A stretch of DNA of 64,000 nucleotides. Source: UBA4427 sp046351135 (GTDB lineage Bacteria > Myxococcota_A > UBA9160 > UBA4427). The notes beneath the pieces are model-generated. The model did not search any database. It worked only from the letters and a program-made list of their open reading frames with translations, and was not told the origin of the DNA. The DNA lies in the NCBI GenBank assembly GCA_046351135.1, contig JAXLZA010000005.1, forward strand, positions 124,001 through 188,000. The letters run 5' to 3'. Below, one piece after another: positions 11,400-20,063 of the stretch. A program made the position numbers and the translations under genes. Each line of letters starts with the position of its first letter. Position 1 is the first letter of the stretch.

Positions 11400-14131
11400 C
11401 GGGCCGAGCGGACGCGAGCGATCCAATCGACCACCGCGGCCGCCGGCAGCGGGCGCGAGAAGAGATAGCCCTGGAGCCGGTCGCATCCGAGCGCGCGCAG
11501 GCGCGCGTGCTGCTCCTCCGTCTCGACGCCCTCGGCGACGGCCCGCAAGCCGAGCGTTCGCGCGAGCTCGAGGATGCTGCGCACGACGCCTTCCTGCTCG
11601 TCGCGTCCGGGCCGGCCGAGCTCGCAGACGAAGGACCGATCGATCTTGACCACCGCGAAGGGCAACCGGTGGAGCACGCTCAGCGACGAGTGGCCCGTGC
11701 CGAAGTCGTCCATCGCGAGCCCCACCCCGAGCGCGCGGATCGCCGACAGGGACTGCGTCGCGCGGGCCTCGTCCCGCATCACGAGACTCTCCGTGACCTC
11801 GACGCAGAGCAGCTGGGGAGGCAGCGCATGGCGCTCGAGCGCCGCCTTGACCTGGTCGACCAGCGTCGTCTGCCCCAGCTGCCGCGGGGAGAGATTCACG
11901 TTGATGCTCAGCCGGGCGAATCGATCGTCCACGGCGCGCCATTCGGCGAGCTGGCGCGTCGCCTCGTCGAGCACCCACGCGCCGATCTCGTCGATCAGCC
12001 CCGTCTCCTCCGCGATCGGGATGAATCGGTCGGGACCGATCAGGCCCTCCTCCGGATGCTGCCACCGCACGAGCGCTTCGAAGCCCACGGGCTGCCCGTC
12101 CTGCGTGGCGACGATCGGCTGATAGAAGAGGACGAACTGCCCTTCGTCGATGGCGGCGCGCAGATCGGCCTCGATGGCGAGCCGCTCCACCGCCGCTGCA
12201 TGCATCCGGTGGTCGAAGACGACGCACGAGGAGTCGGGATCCGCCTTCGCCCGGTACATCGCGGTGTCGGCGTCGCGCAGGATCTGCCCGGGGCTCTCGT
12301 AGCCGCCGTGCCCGGTGACGATCCCGAGGCTCACGTCGACGGTGATCACCCGGCCGAGGATCTCGTAGGGCTGCGCGACGAGATCGTGCACGCGCTGGGC
12401 GACGCGGACCGCGTCCTCGTCGCGCGCGATGCCGTCGACCAGGACGACGAACTCGTCGCCCCCGATGCGGGCGGGGACGTTGCCCTCGGCGATCCGTGCA
12501 GAGGTGTCGAGGGTGCGGATGCCCTCCCGCAGCTGCTCGGCGATGCGGACCAGCAGCGCATCGCCCATGGCGTGCCCGAGGCTGTCGTTCACGACCTTGA
12601 AGCGATCGACGTCGAGGAAGAGCACGGCGAAGCGGTGGGTCGGATCGCGTCGGGTTCGCTCGATCGCCCGCGCGATCCGATCTTCGAGCAGCGCACGGTT
12701 CGGGAGGCCCGTCAGGTCGTCGAACAGCGCGCGGCGCGTCAGCTCGGACTCCCGATCGCGGAGCGTGTCGAGCGTCTTCTCGCGGGCATCCACCTCGCGC
12801 TGGACCCGCAGGAGGACCTGGTTGTAGCGGAGGGCGACCTCGCCGAGCTCGGTGTGGGGATCGATTCCGACCTGCCGGAAGTCGCCGGTCCGCTCGTGGT
12901 GCTCCATCTCCGTCAGGAGGTCCTGGAGCGCAGAGTGGGTGCCGTGCTCGGCCAGATTCAGGCCGAGCCGCTCTTCGTCGCTCGACACGCGCAAGCCGAC
13001 GATCCGGTCGATCAACGCGACCGCCAGACAGCCCGAGCCGAAGGCCCAGACCAGGCAGACCCCGATCCCGACCGCCTGGATGACGAGTTGATCGATCCGT
13101 CCGAGTCCGGTTCCGAGCAGGCTCGGATCGCCGTGGATCGCGACGGCCAAGGTCCCCCAGACGCCGGCGACGGCGTGGACGGGGACCGCGCCGACCGCAT
13201 CGTCGATCTGCCAGCGCTCGAGCAGAGCACCGGCGAGCGCGCCGACGCAGCCTCCGATGCAGCCGATCAGGCAGGCCGCTCCGGGTGCGACGGCGTGGCA
13301 GCTCGCCGTGATCGCGACCAGACCGGCCAGGACGCCCGAGATGAGGTCGATGATGCAGAGCTGCCTGCGCAGCACGAGGCCGCCGAGCAGCGCACCCAGT
13401 CCCCCGAACGCCGCAGCCAGGTTCGTGTTGACGAGGATCGTCGGGACGCGCTCGGTCATCGCGAGCGTGCTGCCCCCGTTGAATCCGAACCAGCCGAACC
13501 AGAGCAGCATCGCCCCGAACGCGGAGCGGACGAGGTCCTGACCGTGGATCGCCGGACCGGCCTCGCGAAAGCGTCCGAGTCGCGGCCCGAGTCGGACGAC
13601 CGCCGCGAGCGCCACCCACCCGCCGACTCCGTGGACGGCGGTCGAGCCCGCGAAATCGACGAAGCCCCGCTCGGCGAGCCACCCGCCCGGGCCCCAGACC
13701 CAGTGGCCGAAGATCGGGTAGATGAGGCTCGCGGTGCAGAGCGAGAGCAGGAGGTAGGCCTTCAGTCGCATGCGCTCGGCGACGGCCCCCGAGACGATCG
13801 TCGCCGCCGTCCCGCAGAACATGATCTGGAAGAGGAAGAAGGCCATCTCTCCGGGCGAGTGCGACGTCCAGAGGAAGTCGAAGCCCGTCGTCCCGATCCA
13901 GCCCCCGGCCGTGGCGCCGAACATCAGGGCGCATCCGAACAGCCCGTAGACCGAGATCGAGATGCAGAAGTCGACCATGTTCTTGAAGGCGACGTTGATC
14001 GCGTTCTTGCTTCGCACCATCCCGGATTCGAGCAGGCAGAACCCGCCCTGCATGATCATCACGAGTGCCGTCGCGACGAGCAGCCAGACGAGATCCTGGG
14101 GTGCGGGGTGGTCGGGGATCGGGAAGCGCAT
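11396..14131 (-). CDS. Ammonium transporter fused to GGDEF and EAL domains
   Basis: A 911-residue fusion. Residues ~1-410 are a full Amt/MEP/Rh channel with about 11 helices, a DFAGSTAVHGVGGW segment carrying the pore Asp and first twin His, DDAVGAVPVHAVAGVWG with the second twin His, and the Amt C-terminal SSDEERLGLNLAEHG. A charged linker (~410-465) leads to a GGDEF domain with intact GGDEF at 557-561 and an EAL domain with intact EAL at 685-687, the DDFGTGHSS loop, VEVTES and AEGVET. Both c-di-GMP synthesis and hydrolysis residues are therefore present. The linker/Amt part probably senses ammonium and sets c-di-GMP level (inference). The ATG at 14131 starts at the conserved Amt N-terminus; a GTG at 14224 would add 31 atypical residues. 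Confidence 0.93.
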   Translation of the reverse strand: MRFPIPDHPAPQDLVWLLVATALVMIMQGGFCLLESGMVRSKNAINVAFKNMVDFCISISVYGLFGCALMFGATAGGWIGTTGFDFLWTSHSPGEMAFFLFQIMFCGTAATIVSGAVAERMRLKAYLLLSLCTASLIYPIFGHWVWGPGGWLAERGFVDFAGSTAVHGVGGWVALAAVVRLGPRLGRFREAGPAIHGQDLVRSAFGAMLLWFGWFGFNGGSTLAMTERVPTILVNTNLAAAFGGLGALLGGLVLRRQLCIIDLISGVLAGLVAITASCHAVAPGAACLIGCIGGCVGALAGALLERWQIDDAVGAVPVHAVAGVWGTLAVAIHGDPSLLGTGLGRIDQLVIQAVGIGVCLVWAFGSGCLAVALIDRIVGLRVSSDEERLGLNLAEHGTHSALQDLLTEMEHHERTGDFRQVGIDPHTELGEVALRYNQVLLRVQREVDAREKTLDTLRDRESELTRRALFDDLTGLPNRALLEDRIARAIERTRRDPTHRFAVLFLDVDRFKVVNDSLGHAMGDALLVRIAEQLREGIRTLDTSARIAEGNVPARIGGDEFVVLVDGIARDEDAVRVAQRVHDLVAQPYEILGRVITVDVSLGIVTGHGGYESPGQILRDADTAMYRAKADPDSSCVVFDHRMHAAAVERLAIEADLRAAIDEGQFVLFYQPIVATQDGQPVGFEALVRWQHPEEGLIGPDRFIPIAEETGLIDEIGAWVLDEATRQLAEWRAVDDRFARLSINVNLSPRQLGQTTLVDQVKAALERHALPPQLLCVEVTESLVMRDEARATQSLSAIRALGVGLAMDDFGTGHSSLSVLHRLPFAVVKIDRSFVCELGRPGRDEQEGVVRSILELARTLGLRAVAEGVETEEQHARLRALGCDRLQGYLFSRPLPAAAVVDWIARVRSAR

Positions 14132-14192
14132 GGGCGATCCATCGGGAAGCCTTCGATCGGCCCTGAGACGGAGAACCGACGATCCCGATGTC

Positions 14193-14212
14193 GCGTGCCG
14201 AAATCGGCACGC
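14193..14212. promoter_or_regulatory. Perfect 20-bp inverted repeat upstream of the Amt-GGDEF-EAL gene
   Basis: GCGTGCCGA (14193-14201) and TCGGCACGC (14204-14212) are perfect 9-base arms around AA, 62 bases before the proposed ATG at 14131. The position and symmetry suit a dimeric regulator operator; a leader hairpin is the alternative. It does not match the NtrC half-site spacing. No sigma-54 promoter was found upstream of this gene. Confidence 0.5.
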
Positions 14213-14284
14213 ATCGCGCGCCACGACCCGACACCGCCGTGTAGAGACGACGCAGCCCGGTCGCAGCCGGCGCCGGTGGGAAGA

Positions 14285-14303
14285 CCGTTCGGGAGACGAA
14301 CGG
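14285..14303 (-). terminator. Hairpin after the LLM oxidoreductase gene
   Basis: CCGTTCG (14285-14291) and CGAACGG (14297-14303) form a perfect 7-bp stem with a 5-base loop, 19 bases past the minus-strand stop at 14322. On the minus strand it is followed by TCTTCCC, a weak pyrimidine tail. Confidence 0.5.
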
Positions 14304-14321
14304 CGCGGACCGCTTCGTCGC

Positions 14322-15380
14322 TCAGCCGCGATCCTTCCGGTCGCGGCTGCCCGTCAGCTCCGCCATCAGGTCGTAGGCCTCTTCCTGCTCGGTGCGGACG
14401 GTGACGCCGGTATAGGGCATCGGCTCCCAGAGCTTGCGCCAGCGATCGCGGATGCGCGCCTCGTCCCCGAAGAGTCCGCCCTCGTCGATGTACTCGTCGG
14501 GGACGGCGGCGATCGCCTCTTCGCGGCGGCCGGCCTGGAAGAGCTCCGTGATGCGCTCGGCGGCGGCGCCCCAGCCCTCGCGGTGCATGCGCTTGTTGTG
14601 GAAGTTGAGCTTCGGATGCCCCATGCCGCCGACGTAGAGCGCGACGAAGGGCTTGCCCGCCTGGAGGGCCGCCTTCACGTCGTTCGTGATCGTGACGGAG
14701 ACGCCGCCCTGGATCTCGAAGTCGCCGTAGCCCTTGCCCCCGCCCGCGCGCGCGAAGCCCTCCTCGAACCATTTCTTGAAGGTCGCGACGTTGCCGGGCC
14801 GCATCCCGAAGGCGAGCCAGCCGTCGGCGATCTCCGCCGTCAGGCGCACCATCTCGGGCGCCCCGGTCCCGAGCCAGATCCGCGGCCGCTTGTCGAAATG
14901 CAGGATCGACTTCAGCGGCTTGCCCATGCCCGAGCTGCCCGGGCCGTCGTAGGGCAGCCGGATCTCCTTGCCCGCGTGGGAGACCGGCCCTTCGCGGGCG
15001 AAGATCTTCTTCATGATCGTGACGTAGTCGCGCAGGCGCTCCTTCGGATTGCCCCAGGGCGTCCCGTACCAGCCCTCGACGATCTGCGGCCCCGAGAGCC
15101 CGAGACCGCCGATGACGCGGCCGCCGCCGGCGAGCGCGTCGAGGGTCCCGAGCTGCATCGCCGTCATCGTCGGCGTCCGCGCGCCGACCTGGATGACGCC
15201 GGTCCCGAGCCGGATCCGCTTCGTGTGGGCCGCGATGAAGGCGAGCGGCGTGATCGCGTCCGAGCCGTAGGCCTCCGCCGTCCAGACCGAGTCGTACCCC
15301 AGCGCCTCGAGGCGCTGGATCCGCTCGATGGGCACCGTCACCCCGCGCCCCGCATACTCGACCGCACATCCGAGCTTCAT
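14322..15380 (-). CDS. LLM class flavin-dependent oxidoreductase
   Basis: A 352-residue luciferase-like TIM-barrel oxidoreductase. Family segments include the N-terminal strand MKLGCAVEYA, ALGYDSVWTAEAYGSDA, TKRIRLGTGVIQVGARTP, the glycine-rich GGRVIGGLGLSGPQIVEGWYG and ADGWLAFGMRPG. This branch usually uses F420 or FMN, for example in F420-dependent methylene-H4MPT reductase-like enzymes; cofactor and substrate cannot be fixed here. It is divergent from an NTF2-like gene (15475) over 94 bases, and probably monocistronic because a hairpin follows the stop. Confidence 0.85.
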   Translation of the reverse strand: MKLGCAVEYAGRGVTVPIERIQRLEALGYDSVWTAEAYGSDAITPLAFIAAHTKRIRLGTGVIQVGARTPTMTAMQLGTLDALAGGGRVIGGLGLSGPQIVEGWYGTPWGNPKERLRDYVTIMKKIFAREGPVSHAGKEIRLPYDGPGSSGMGKPLKSILHFDKRPRIWLGTGAPEMVRLTAEIADGWLAFGMRPGNVATFKKWFEEGFARAGGGKGYGDFEIQGGVSVTITNDVKAALQAGKPFVALYVGGMGHPKLNFHNKRMHREGWGAAAERITELFQAGRREEAIAAVPDEYIDEGGLFGDEARIRDRWRKLWEPMPYTGVTVRTEQEEAYDLMAELTGSRDRKDRG

Positions 15381-15474
15381 GGCCGTTCTCCTCGGCGGGC
15401 AACGTACCGCGCGGGCCTGCGTTACGCTGCGGGCCAGCCGCGAGCCGGTGCGACGACGGAACCAGGGAGCCCCG

Positions 15475-15960
15475 ATGCCGACCTACACGCCCGAAGAGCA
15501 GCGCAACATCGACGTCACCCATCGCCTGTTCGACACGAGCGCGAAGGAGGACAAGAGCCTCCTGTTCACGGAAGATGCCGTCTGGTGGAACGGCCTTCCC
15601 TTCGTGGGCACGCCCGGCCAGACCGAGCACAAGGGACGCGACGCGATCCGCGGCATCCTGACGGGCGCGACCGGCGGCCCGTCCGCGCAGAAGATCGATC
15701 GCGGCGTCGACGCCTACGATGTCGCGACGATCCGCAACGAGGACGTCCTGATCCTCGCCGACGGCGACTACGTCGTCCGCCAGCACACGATGCATGCGAA
15801 GACCCACCGCGGCCAGGACTACACCAACGTCTACTGCTTCGTCTTCCGCTTCGACGCCAGCGGCCGGATCCGGTACCTGACCGAGCACTGGAACACCTGG
15901 CACGCCTGGAACGTGCTCTTCAACAAGTGGAAGCTCGAGCCCGCGCATCCGACCCGCTGA
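15475..15960 (+). CDS. NTF2-like superfamily protein
   Basis: A 161-residue protein with NTF2-fold features: helix TPEEQRNIDVTHRLFDTS, TEDAVWWNGLPF, GRDAIRGILTG, the central strand DYVVRQHTMHAKTHRG and C-terminal strands YCFVFRFDASGRIRYLTEHWNTW. It is more distant from the two NTF2-like proteins at 8.3 and 9.7 kb than those are from each other. AGGGAG lies just before the ATG at 15475. The gene ends 28 bases before the FAD-dependent oxidoreductase, forming a likely two-gene operon. A role in isomerisation or hydration of the flavoprotein product is inference. Confidence 0.72.
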   Translation: MPTYTPEEQRNIDVTHRLFDTSAKEDKSLLFTEDAVWWNGLPFVGTPGQTEHKGRDAIRGILTGATGGPSAQKIDRGVDAYDVATIRNEDVLILADGDYVVRQHTMHAKTHRGQDYTNVYCFVFRFDASGRIRYLTEHWNTWHAWNVLFNKWKLEPAHPTR

Positions 15961-15988
15961 GTCGGCGCGTCCGACAGGAGACCCGTGC

Positions 15989-17464
15989 GTGACGATCCCC
16001 GCCAAGACCGACCCCTGCACCCCCATCGACGTCCGTGAGATCGAATCCTGGTACGCGGAGACCGACGTCCTCGTCGTCGGCTACGGCGGAGCCGGGTCCT
16101 GCGCCGCACTCGAGGCCGAGTCGCGGGGCGCCGACGTGATCCTGCTCGAAGTCGCGAGCGCGGGCGGCGGGACGACGTCGATGTCGGGGGGCCAGATCTA
16201 CCTGGGCGGCGGCACGCCCCTCCAGAAGGCCTGCGGCTTCAGCGACACGCCCGAGGACATGGAGGCCTACATCCGCATCGCCGCCGGCACCAACGCCGAC
16301 GCCGACAAGATCCACGCCTACTGCGCGGAGAGCATCGAGCACTACGCGTGGCTCGTGTCCCAGGGCGTCGTCTTCAATCCCGAATACTACGGCGGGAAGC
16401 ACACCAACTCCCCCGAATACCAGTCGCTCTGCTGGTCCGGGAACGAGAAGGGCTACCTCGAGTCGCAGGCCGCGCGCCCGGCGCCGCGCTCCCACAAGCC
16501 GAAGGCCTTCTGGGAGGACGGGGGCGCGACCCTGATGGCGACGCTGCGGGCGGCGGTGGAGCGGACGAAGATCCGGGTCGAGGTCGACACGCGCGCCTCG
16601 ACGCTGATCCGCGACGGGGAGCGGATCGTCGGGGCGCTCTGTCGCCACGCCGGCGAGTGGCGCGCGTTCCGGGCGCGGCGCGGCGTCGTGCTCGCCTGCG
16701 GCGGATTCATCATGAACCGCGAGATGGTCGCGAAGTATGCCCCGCGCCTCGCCGACGGGACGCCGCTCGGGAGCGCCCACGACGAAGGGAGCGGAATCCT
16801 GATGGGGATCGGCGCGGGCGGTGCGGCGATCAACATGAGCGAGGGCTTCATCTCGGTCATCTGGTATCCGGACGGGATCTTCTGCGAGGGCGTCTTCGTC
16901 AACGAGCAGGGCAACCGCTTCGTCAACGAGGACTGCTACCACGCTCGCGGCGGCCACCACTGCCTGAACCAGAGCCGCCGCCGCGTCTACATGGTCGTCG
17001 ACAGCCGGATCTACACCAAGCCGCCGCTCTACTCGGCCGCCCCGGTCAAGGAGGTCGCCGAGAGCTTCGAGGAGCTCGAGCGCGCCGCCGGATTTCCGGA
17101 GGGCACGCTCAGCGCGACGATGGAGACCTACAACCGCTTCGCGGCGCGCGGCGAGGATCCCCTCTTCCACAAGCACCGCGACTTCCTGCGTCCCCTCGAC
17201 CAGCCGCCCTACGCGCTGCTCGACTTCTCGATCGAGAACGGCCTCTACTACCCGACCTTCACCCTCGGCGGCCTCGACACGACGATCGACGGCGAGGTCC
17301 GCACGCCGACCGGCGAGCGCATCCCCGGCCTCTACGCGGCCGGGCGAACGGCGGCGGGCCTCCCGCGCAGCGGCGAAGGCTATGCGAGCGGCATGTCGGT
17401 CGGCGACGCGACCTTCTTCGGACGGCGCGCGGGGCGGGCGGCGGCCGGGGCCTCGGAGACCTGA
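15989..17464 (+). CDS. FAD-dependent oxidoreductase (fumarate reductase/KstD-like)
   Basis: A 491-residue flavoprotein of the fumarate-reductase/3-ketosteroid-delta1-dehydrogenase superfamily. The N-terminal dinucleotide motif is GYGGAGSCAALEAE (near residues 33-46), followed by the TTSMSGGQIYLGGG segment, a GGFIMN strand and a C-terminal FAD-contacting IPGLYAAGRTAAGLPRSGEGYASG. There is no signal peptide, haem site or covalent flavin motif, so it is a soluble dehydrogenase. GTG at 15989 is the start, 9 bases after AGGAG. It is a clear paralogue of the protein at 24318-25790 (shared GGxxYLGGG, ARxGEDPxFHK-like and ATFFGRRAGR ends). Substrate unknown, perhaps a cyclic ketone. Confidence 0.85.
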   Translation: MTIPAKTDPCTPIDVREIESWYAETDVLVVGYGGAGSCAALEAESRGADVILLEVASAGGGTTSMSGGQIYLGGGTPLQKACGFSDTPEDMEAYIRIAAGTNADADKIHAYCAESIEHYAWLVSQGVVFNPEYYGGKHTNSPEYQSLCWSGNEKGYLESQAARPAPRSHKPKAFWEDGGATLMATLRAAVERTKIRVEVDTRASTLIRDGERIVGALCRHAGEWRAFRARRGVVLACGGFIMNREMVAKYAPRLADGTPLGSAHDEGSGILMGIGAGGAAINMSEGFISVIWYPDGIFCEGVFVNEQGNRFVNEDCYHARGGHHCLNQSRRRVYMVVDSRIYTKPPLYSAAPVKEVAESFEELERAAGFPEGTLSATMETYNRFAARGEDPLFHKHRDFLRPLDQPPYALLDFSIENGLYYPTFTLGGLDTTIDGEVRTPTGERIPGLYAAGRTAAGLPRSGEGYASGMSVGDATFFGRRAGRAAAGASET

Positions 17465-17610
17465 GCGGCCTGGTCCGAGGTCGCTTCCGACGCGCGCTTC
17501 GGCGCACGGCGACCGGCTCGCGTCGGAATCGGGGGCAATCCCCCCTCGTCGCCTCGACCGGGCTCGGCCCCATCGTCGTGCGATTCCCGGCCGCCGGGCC
17601 CCGATCCCGA

Positions 17611-17640
17611 TTGACATTCGTCGAACGCCGTGAGCATGAT
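17611..17640 (+). promoter_or_regulatory. Sigma-70-type promoter of the secreted hydrolase
   Basis: TTGACA (17611-17616) is a perfect -35 box, followed 18 bases later by CATGAT (17635-17640), which matches 4 of 6 bases of the -10 consensus. It predicts a start near 17647 and a ~60-base leader to the ATG at 17709. Such a -35 box is rare in sequence this GC-rich. Confidence 0.5.
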
Positions 17641-17658
17641 GAACCGTCACCTCGCGTC

Positions 17659-17677
17659 CGATCCGATCGTCGGATCG
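17659..17677. promoter_or_regulatory. Inverted repeat in the hydrolase leader
   Basis: CGATCCGA (17659-17666) and TCGGATCG (17670-17677) form perfect 8-base arms around TCG, between the predicted promoter and the ribosome site GGGAGG (17695-17700). It could be an operator just downstream of the start site, or a leader hairpin. Confidence 0.45.
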
Positions 17678-17708
17678 CGGCTCGAGGTCCATTCGGGAGG
17701 TGGACATC

Positions 17709-19199
17709 ATGCCTGGGCAGAAGACTCGTTCGCGAAGTCGTCGAGGGCGCGTGCTCTCGACGGCGCTTCTCGTCTCCTTCGTGGCGTCTCTCGGTCTCGC
17801 CCCGCGCGTCGTCCGCGCCGACGTCGCGAGCCCGACCGTCACGCCGGCCGTCGGATTGCCGGGCGTCGGCGCCCCCTCCGGCACGACCTTCGACCTCGCG
17901 GTCGTCGGCTACCAGGCGGCCGAATTCTTCCTCTCCGGCAACGCCAGCTCCTATCAGCCGGTCGCGGGATCGCCCTTCCTGGCGGACGGGGCCTGGACGA
18001 TCGAAGCGGATGCAGCGCAGCAGCCCTACACGACCCGAATCCAGGTCTACCGGCCCACGAACCCGCGCCGCTTCAACGGAACCGTCGTCGTCGAATGGCT
18101 GAACGTGACGAATCAATCCGACTCGATGCCGGACTGGCTGTATGCGCATAACGAGCTGATCCGCCGCGGCGCGATCTACGTCGGGGTCACCGCCCAGCGC
18201 GTCGGCGTCACGGCGGCCGTGACCCGAGAGCCCGCCCGGTACGGCCCGCTCGGCGCCAATCTCGTCCACCCGGGCGACAGCTATTCCTACGACATCTTCT
18301 CCCAGGCGGGGGAAGCCGTGCTCGACAATCCGACGATCCTGCTCGGCGACCGACCGGCGCGTCGGGTGATCGCCGCCGGCGAATCCCAATCCGCGTCCCG
18401 CATGGTCACCTACGTGAACGCGATCCATCCCGTCGCCGGCGTCTTCGACGGATTCCTGATCCACAGCCGAGGGGCCACCGGGGCGGCGCTCCGTCAGGCT
18501 CCGCTGACCCCGGTCGCGACGCCGGGTCCGACGCGGATCCGAACGGATCTCGGCGTTCCCGTCTTCGTGTTCCAGACCGAGACCGACACCCGCGCGACGC
18601 GACAGCCGGATACGGCCACCTTCCGACAGTGGGAGGTCGCCGGGACGGCGCATGCCGACATCTACGTCCTCGGGATCGGCCAAGCCGATACGGGCCGCGA
18701 CTTCACCGCCGCTCAGCGCCTCTTCGACACCATGCGCACGCCCGTCGCCGAGCCGCTCCCCGGCGTGCTGCCCGCATGCAACTTCGGCGTCAACTCGGGA
18801 CCGCACCACTGGGTGCTCCAGGCGGCCGTTCGCCATCTCGACGAGTGGGTCCGGCGCGGAACGCCGCCGCCCTCCGGCGGCCCGGGCATCGATGAGCCGC
18901 TCGTGCTCGACGCGAACGGCAACGTGACGGGCGGCGTGCGCTCGCCCCACGTCGATGCGCCGATCGCGGCGATCCGCGGAACCGGGAACTCGGCCCCCGG
19001 TCCCGTCAATTTCTGCGGGCTCTTCGGCACGACGACGCCCCTCGCGCCCGAGCAGCTGGCGGCCCTTTACCCGACCCATGCCCGCTTCGTCTGGGCGTGG
19101 CTCGACTCGCTGTACCAGGCCGTTCGCCGGGGACACATTCTCTGGGAGGATGCTCTCCTCGTGTTGAAACCGGCCGTCGTCTCGGACATCGGTCAGTAG
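17709..19199 (+). CDS. Secreted alpha/beta hydrolase domain protein
   Basis: A 496-residue exported protein. The N-terminus is a Sec signal: RSRSRRGR, hydrophobic STALLVSFVASLGLA, then a probable cut after VVRA. The mature part resembles the large bacterial alpha/beta hydrolase-domain family (Abhydrolase_10-like), with the nucleophile elbow AAGESQSAS, a WEVAGTAHAD segment bearing a plausible catalytic His, and HHWVLQAAVRHLDEWV near the end. These proteins are presumed periplasmic esterases or lactonases; substrates are mostly unknown. ATG 17709 is preferred over GTG 17700 because GGGAGG ends at 17700. It has its own promoter and a strong terminator after it. Confidence 0.78.
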   Translation: MPGQKTRSRSRRGRVLSTALLVSFVASLGLAPRVVRADVASPTVTPAVGLPGVGAPSGTTFDLAVVGYQAAEFFLSGNASSYQPVAGSPFLADGAWTIEADAAQQPYTTRIQVYRPTNPRRFNGTVVVEWLNVTNQSDSMPDWLYAHNELIRRGAIYVGVTAQRVGVTAAVTREPARYGPLGANLVHPGDSYSYDIFSQAGEAVLDNPTILLGDRPARRVIAAGESQSASRMVTYVNAIHPVAGVFDGFLIHSRGATGAALRQAPLTPVATPGPTRIRTDLGVPVFVFQTETDTRATRQPDTATFRQWEVAGTAHADIYVLGIGQADTGRDFTAAQRLFDTMRTPVAEPLPGVLPACNFGVNSGPHHWVLQAAVRHLDEWVRRGTPPPSGGPGIDEPLVLDANGNVTGGVRSPHVDAPIAAIRGTGNSAPGPVNFCGLFGTTTPLAPEQLAALYPTHARFVWAWLDSLYQAVRRGHILWEDALLVLKPAVVSDIGQ

Positions 19200-19223
19200 A
19201 CGGCCGCCCTCGACGATCGGAAT

Positions 19224-19262
19224 GGGCGCCGGACAGGGGCGATCGAGCCCTGCCCGGCGCCC
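19224..19262. terminator. Bidirectional terminator between convergent genes
   Basis: GGGCGCCGG-A-CAGGG-GC (19224-19240) pairs with GCCCTG-C-CCGGCGCCC (19247-19262): 9 bp, one mismatch, then 5 or more bp, around a short loop. It sits midway between the hydrolase stop (19199) and the convergent lipoprotein stop (19296), so it probably serves both. Confidence 0.75.
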
Positions 19263-19295
19263 TCCTCGGCGGCGGAGCCGAACGCAACCCTCGAA

Positions 19296-19877
19296 TCACC
19301 GATCCCCGACCGGGCGCGCTCGGTGGTTGTCCGCGAGATACTGATACGCGATGTCGACGATGTAGTCGGGGAGATTGCGATCCGACGCCCCGACCGACCA
19401 CGCCCCCGCCATCGCGTTCGAGTTGCGGTTGATGCGCTGGTTCGCGATCAGCGCCCCCGTCTCCTTTTCGACGAGGGTCAGGTCGAGATCGATGTACGAA
19501 TCGCCGCTCATCGCCCCGATCCAGAAGCGGGCTGCGGTGCTCACGACGTGCATCGACGCGATCGTCGGCTTCACGACGAGGGTCCGAGGCTTTCCGGGGG
19601 TCGTCGAGGCACTGCGGTTCCAGCCGTCGAGCAGCGGCCGGATGCGCGCCTCGAGGCGGGCCTCGACGTCCTTCGCGACGGCGACCTTCTCCTGCGCCGC
19701 CGAGACGTCGGGACTCATGCCGATCGGCGCGAGCTCGAAGGCGTTGAACTGGTCGAGGGGAACCTCGGTCGGGCGCATGCGAGCGGCCTCGTTCCGCGCC
19801 ACCTCCTCGCGCTTCGCCGGATCCGATGCACAGCCGAAGAGGAGCAACGCCAGCGACAGGACGATGATGGATCTCAT
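19296..19877 (-). CDS. Putative lipoprotein, DUF4410-like
   Basis: A 193-residue protein beginning MRSIIVLSLALLLFGC, a lipoprotein signal with Cys16 as the probable lipidation site (LFGC is a slightly loose lipobox). The mature part has KPTIASMHVVSTAARFWIGAMSGDSYIDLDLTLVEKETG-type content (G-rich then repeated acidic strands), resembling DUF4410-type envelope lipoproteins of unknown function. The start at 19877 is set by the signal peptide; the frame is open further upstream with no family features. It lies 186 bases downstream of the phosphotransferase gene on the same strand and is probably transcribed separately. The DUF assignment is by impression only. Confidence 0.55.
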   Translation of the reverse strand: MRSIIVLSLALLLFGCASDPAKREEVARNEAARMRPTEVPLDQFNAFELAPIGMSPDVSAAQEKVAVAKDVEARLEARIRPLLDGWNRSASTTPGKPRTLVVKPTIASMHVVSTAARFWIGAMSGDSYIDLDLTLVEKETGALIANQRINRNSNAMAGAWSVGASDRNLPDYIVDIAYQYLADNHRARPVGDR

Positions 19878-20063
19878 GCGAACCTCCAGGCTCGTGCTCC
19901 GCGCGATCGCGCGGGCGTCCGGGCTCCCGCGATCCGGGACCCGGTGGAACGATGCCGATGCGATTGAATACCCGGGGCGGCCATCCAACCCCGCACGGGA
20001 TGTCGACACCGGATCGACGTCGTCAACGCCGCGTCGTTCCGCCTCGGCCCGGGGCCCCGGACC

